Below are positions 5,016-5,020 of a stretch of DNA of 5,020 nt, in pieces. Position numbers and translations under genes: made by a program. Position 1 is the first letter of the stretch. Each line of letters starts with the position of its first letter. Where the stretch lies: the NCBI GenBank assembly GCA_021850835.1, contig JAJZKS010000154.1:1-5020 (forward strand), in the 5' to 3' direction. The DNA is from Thermoplasmata archaeon. Lineage in GTDB: Archaea; Thermoplasmatota; Thermoplasmata; Thermoplasmatales; Thermoplasmataceae. The notes under the pieces were generated by a model. The model searched no databases. It saw only the letters and a program-made list of their open reading frames with translations, and had not been told where the DNA came from.

Positions 5016-5020
5016 TTAAA
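4993..5020 (-). repeat. Right arm of the 28-base inverted repeat at the window edge
   Basis: This arm is the exact reverse complement of 4685-4712 and runs to the last base given, so its full length is unknown. It replaces the expected continuation of the copy-2 coding sequence (the THPDFPTTF region of copy 1) and introduces an in-frame stop. Read on the plus strand it recreates the start of the small ORF, exactly as a fold-back join would. Confidence 0.9.

Noticed and set aside
4685..5020. Inverted-repeat-bounded MITE or insertion element of about 336 bases
   Set aside because: The interior is hydrolase coding sequence aligning without gaps to copy 1 almost up to the repeat arms, so it is not an inserted element; no target duplication can be seen.

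Overview
The window looks archaeal, possibly Thermoplasmata-like, but the taxonomic call is weak. It rests on three observations: an AT-rich TATA-like element about 27 bases upstream of a probably leaderless ATG, strong GGAGGTGA-type Shine-Dalgarno sites only at internal operon genes, and moderate G+C. No rRNA, tRNA, CRISPR array or transposase is visible.

Layout. Positions 1-143 hold no gene I can support. Positions 177-905 (+) encode a stand-alone alpha/beta hydrolase of the EstC / hydroxynitrile-lyase-like type. It converges on a tightly packed minus-strand operon that fills the rest of the window. In transcription order the operon is: C-terminal part of a DUF6282-type metal-dependent hydrolase (copy 2, entering from the right edge), a possible 39-residue small ORF, an intact DUF6282-type hydrolase (copy 1), a PIG-L/LmbE-fold protein resembling GalB 4-oxalomesaconate hydratase, an RraA-fold protein resembling 4-carboxy-4-hydroxy-2-oxoadipate (CHA) aldolase, and a metabolite:H+ symporter-type MFS transporter. 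A hairpin plus T-tracts closes the operon at about 984-929.

How the genes may work together. GalB-like and GalC/LigK-like enzymes catalyse consecutive steps at the end of the gallate / protocatechuate 4,5-cleavage route: 4-oxalomesaconate -> CHA -> pyruvate + oxaloacetate. Their adjacency, in the right order, with TTGA stop/start overlap, beside a carboxylate-type transporter, suggests a catabolic operon for an aromatic acid or a related tricarboxylic intermediate. The DUF6282 proteins carry a complete amidohydrolase-like set of candidate metal ligands. They could supply the step just before GalB, such as opening of a lactone like 2-pyrone-4,6-dicarboxylate, but that is inference. No ring-cleaving dioxygenase is in the window.

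The right edge is suspicious. The last 28 bases are a perfect reverse complement of 4685-4712 and break the copy-2 reading frame just where its homology to copy 1 stops. A fold-back chimera or assembly-graph artefact is at least as likely as a biological inverted repeat.
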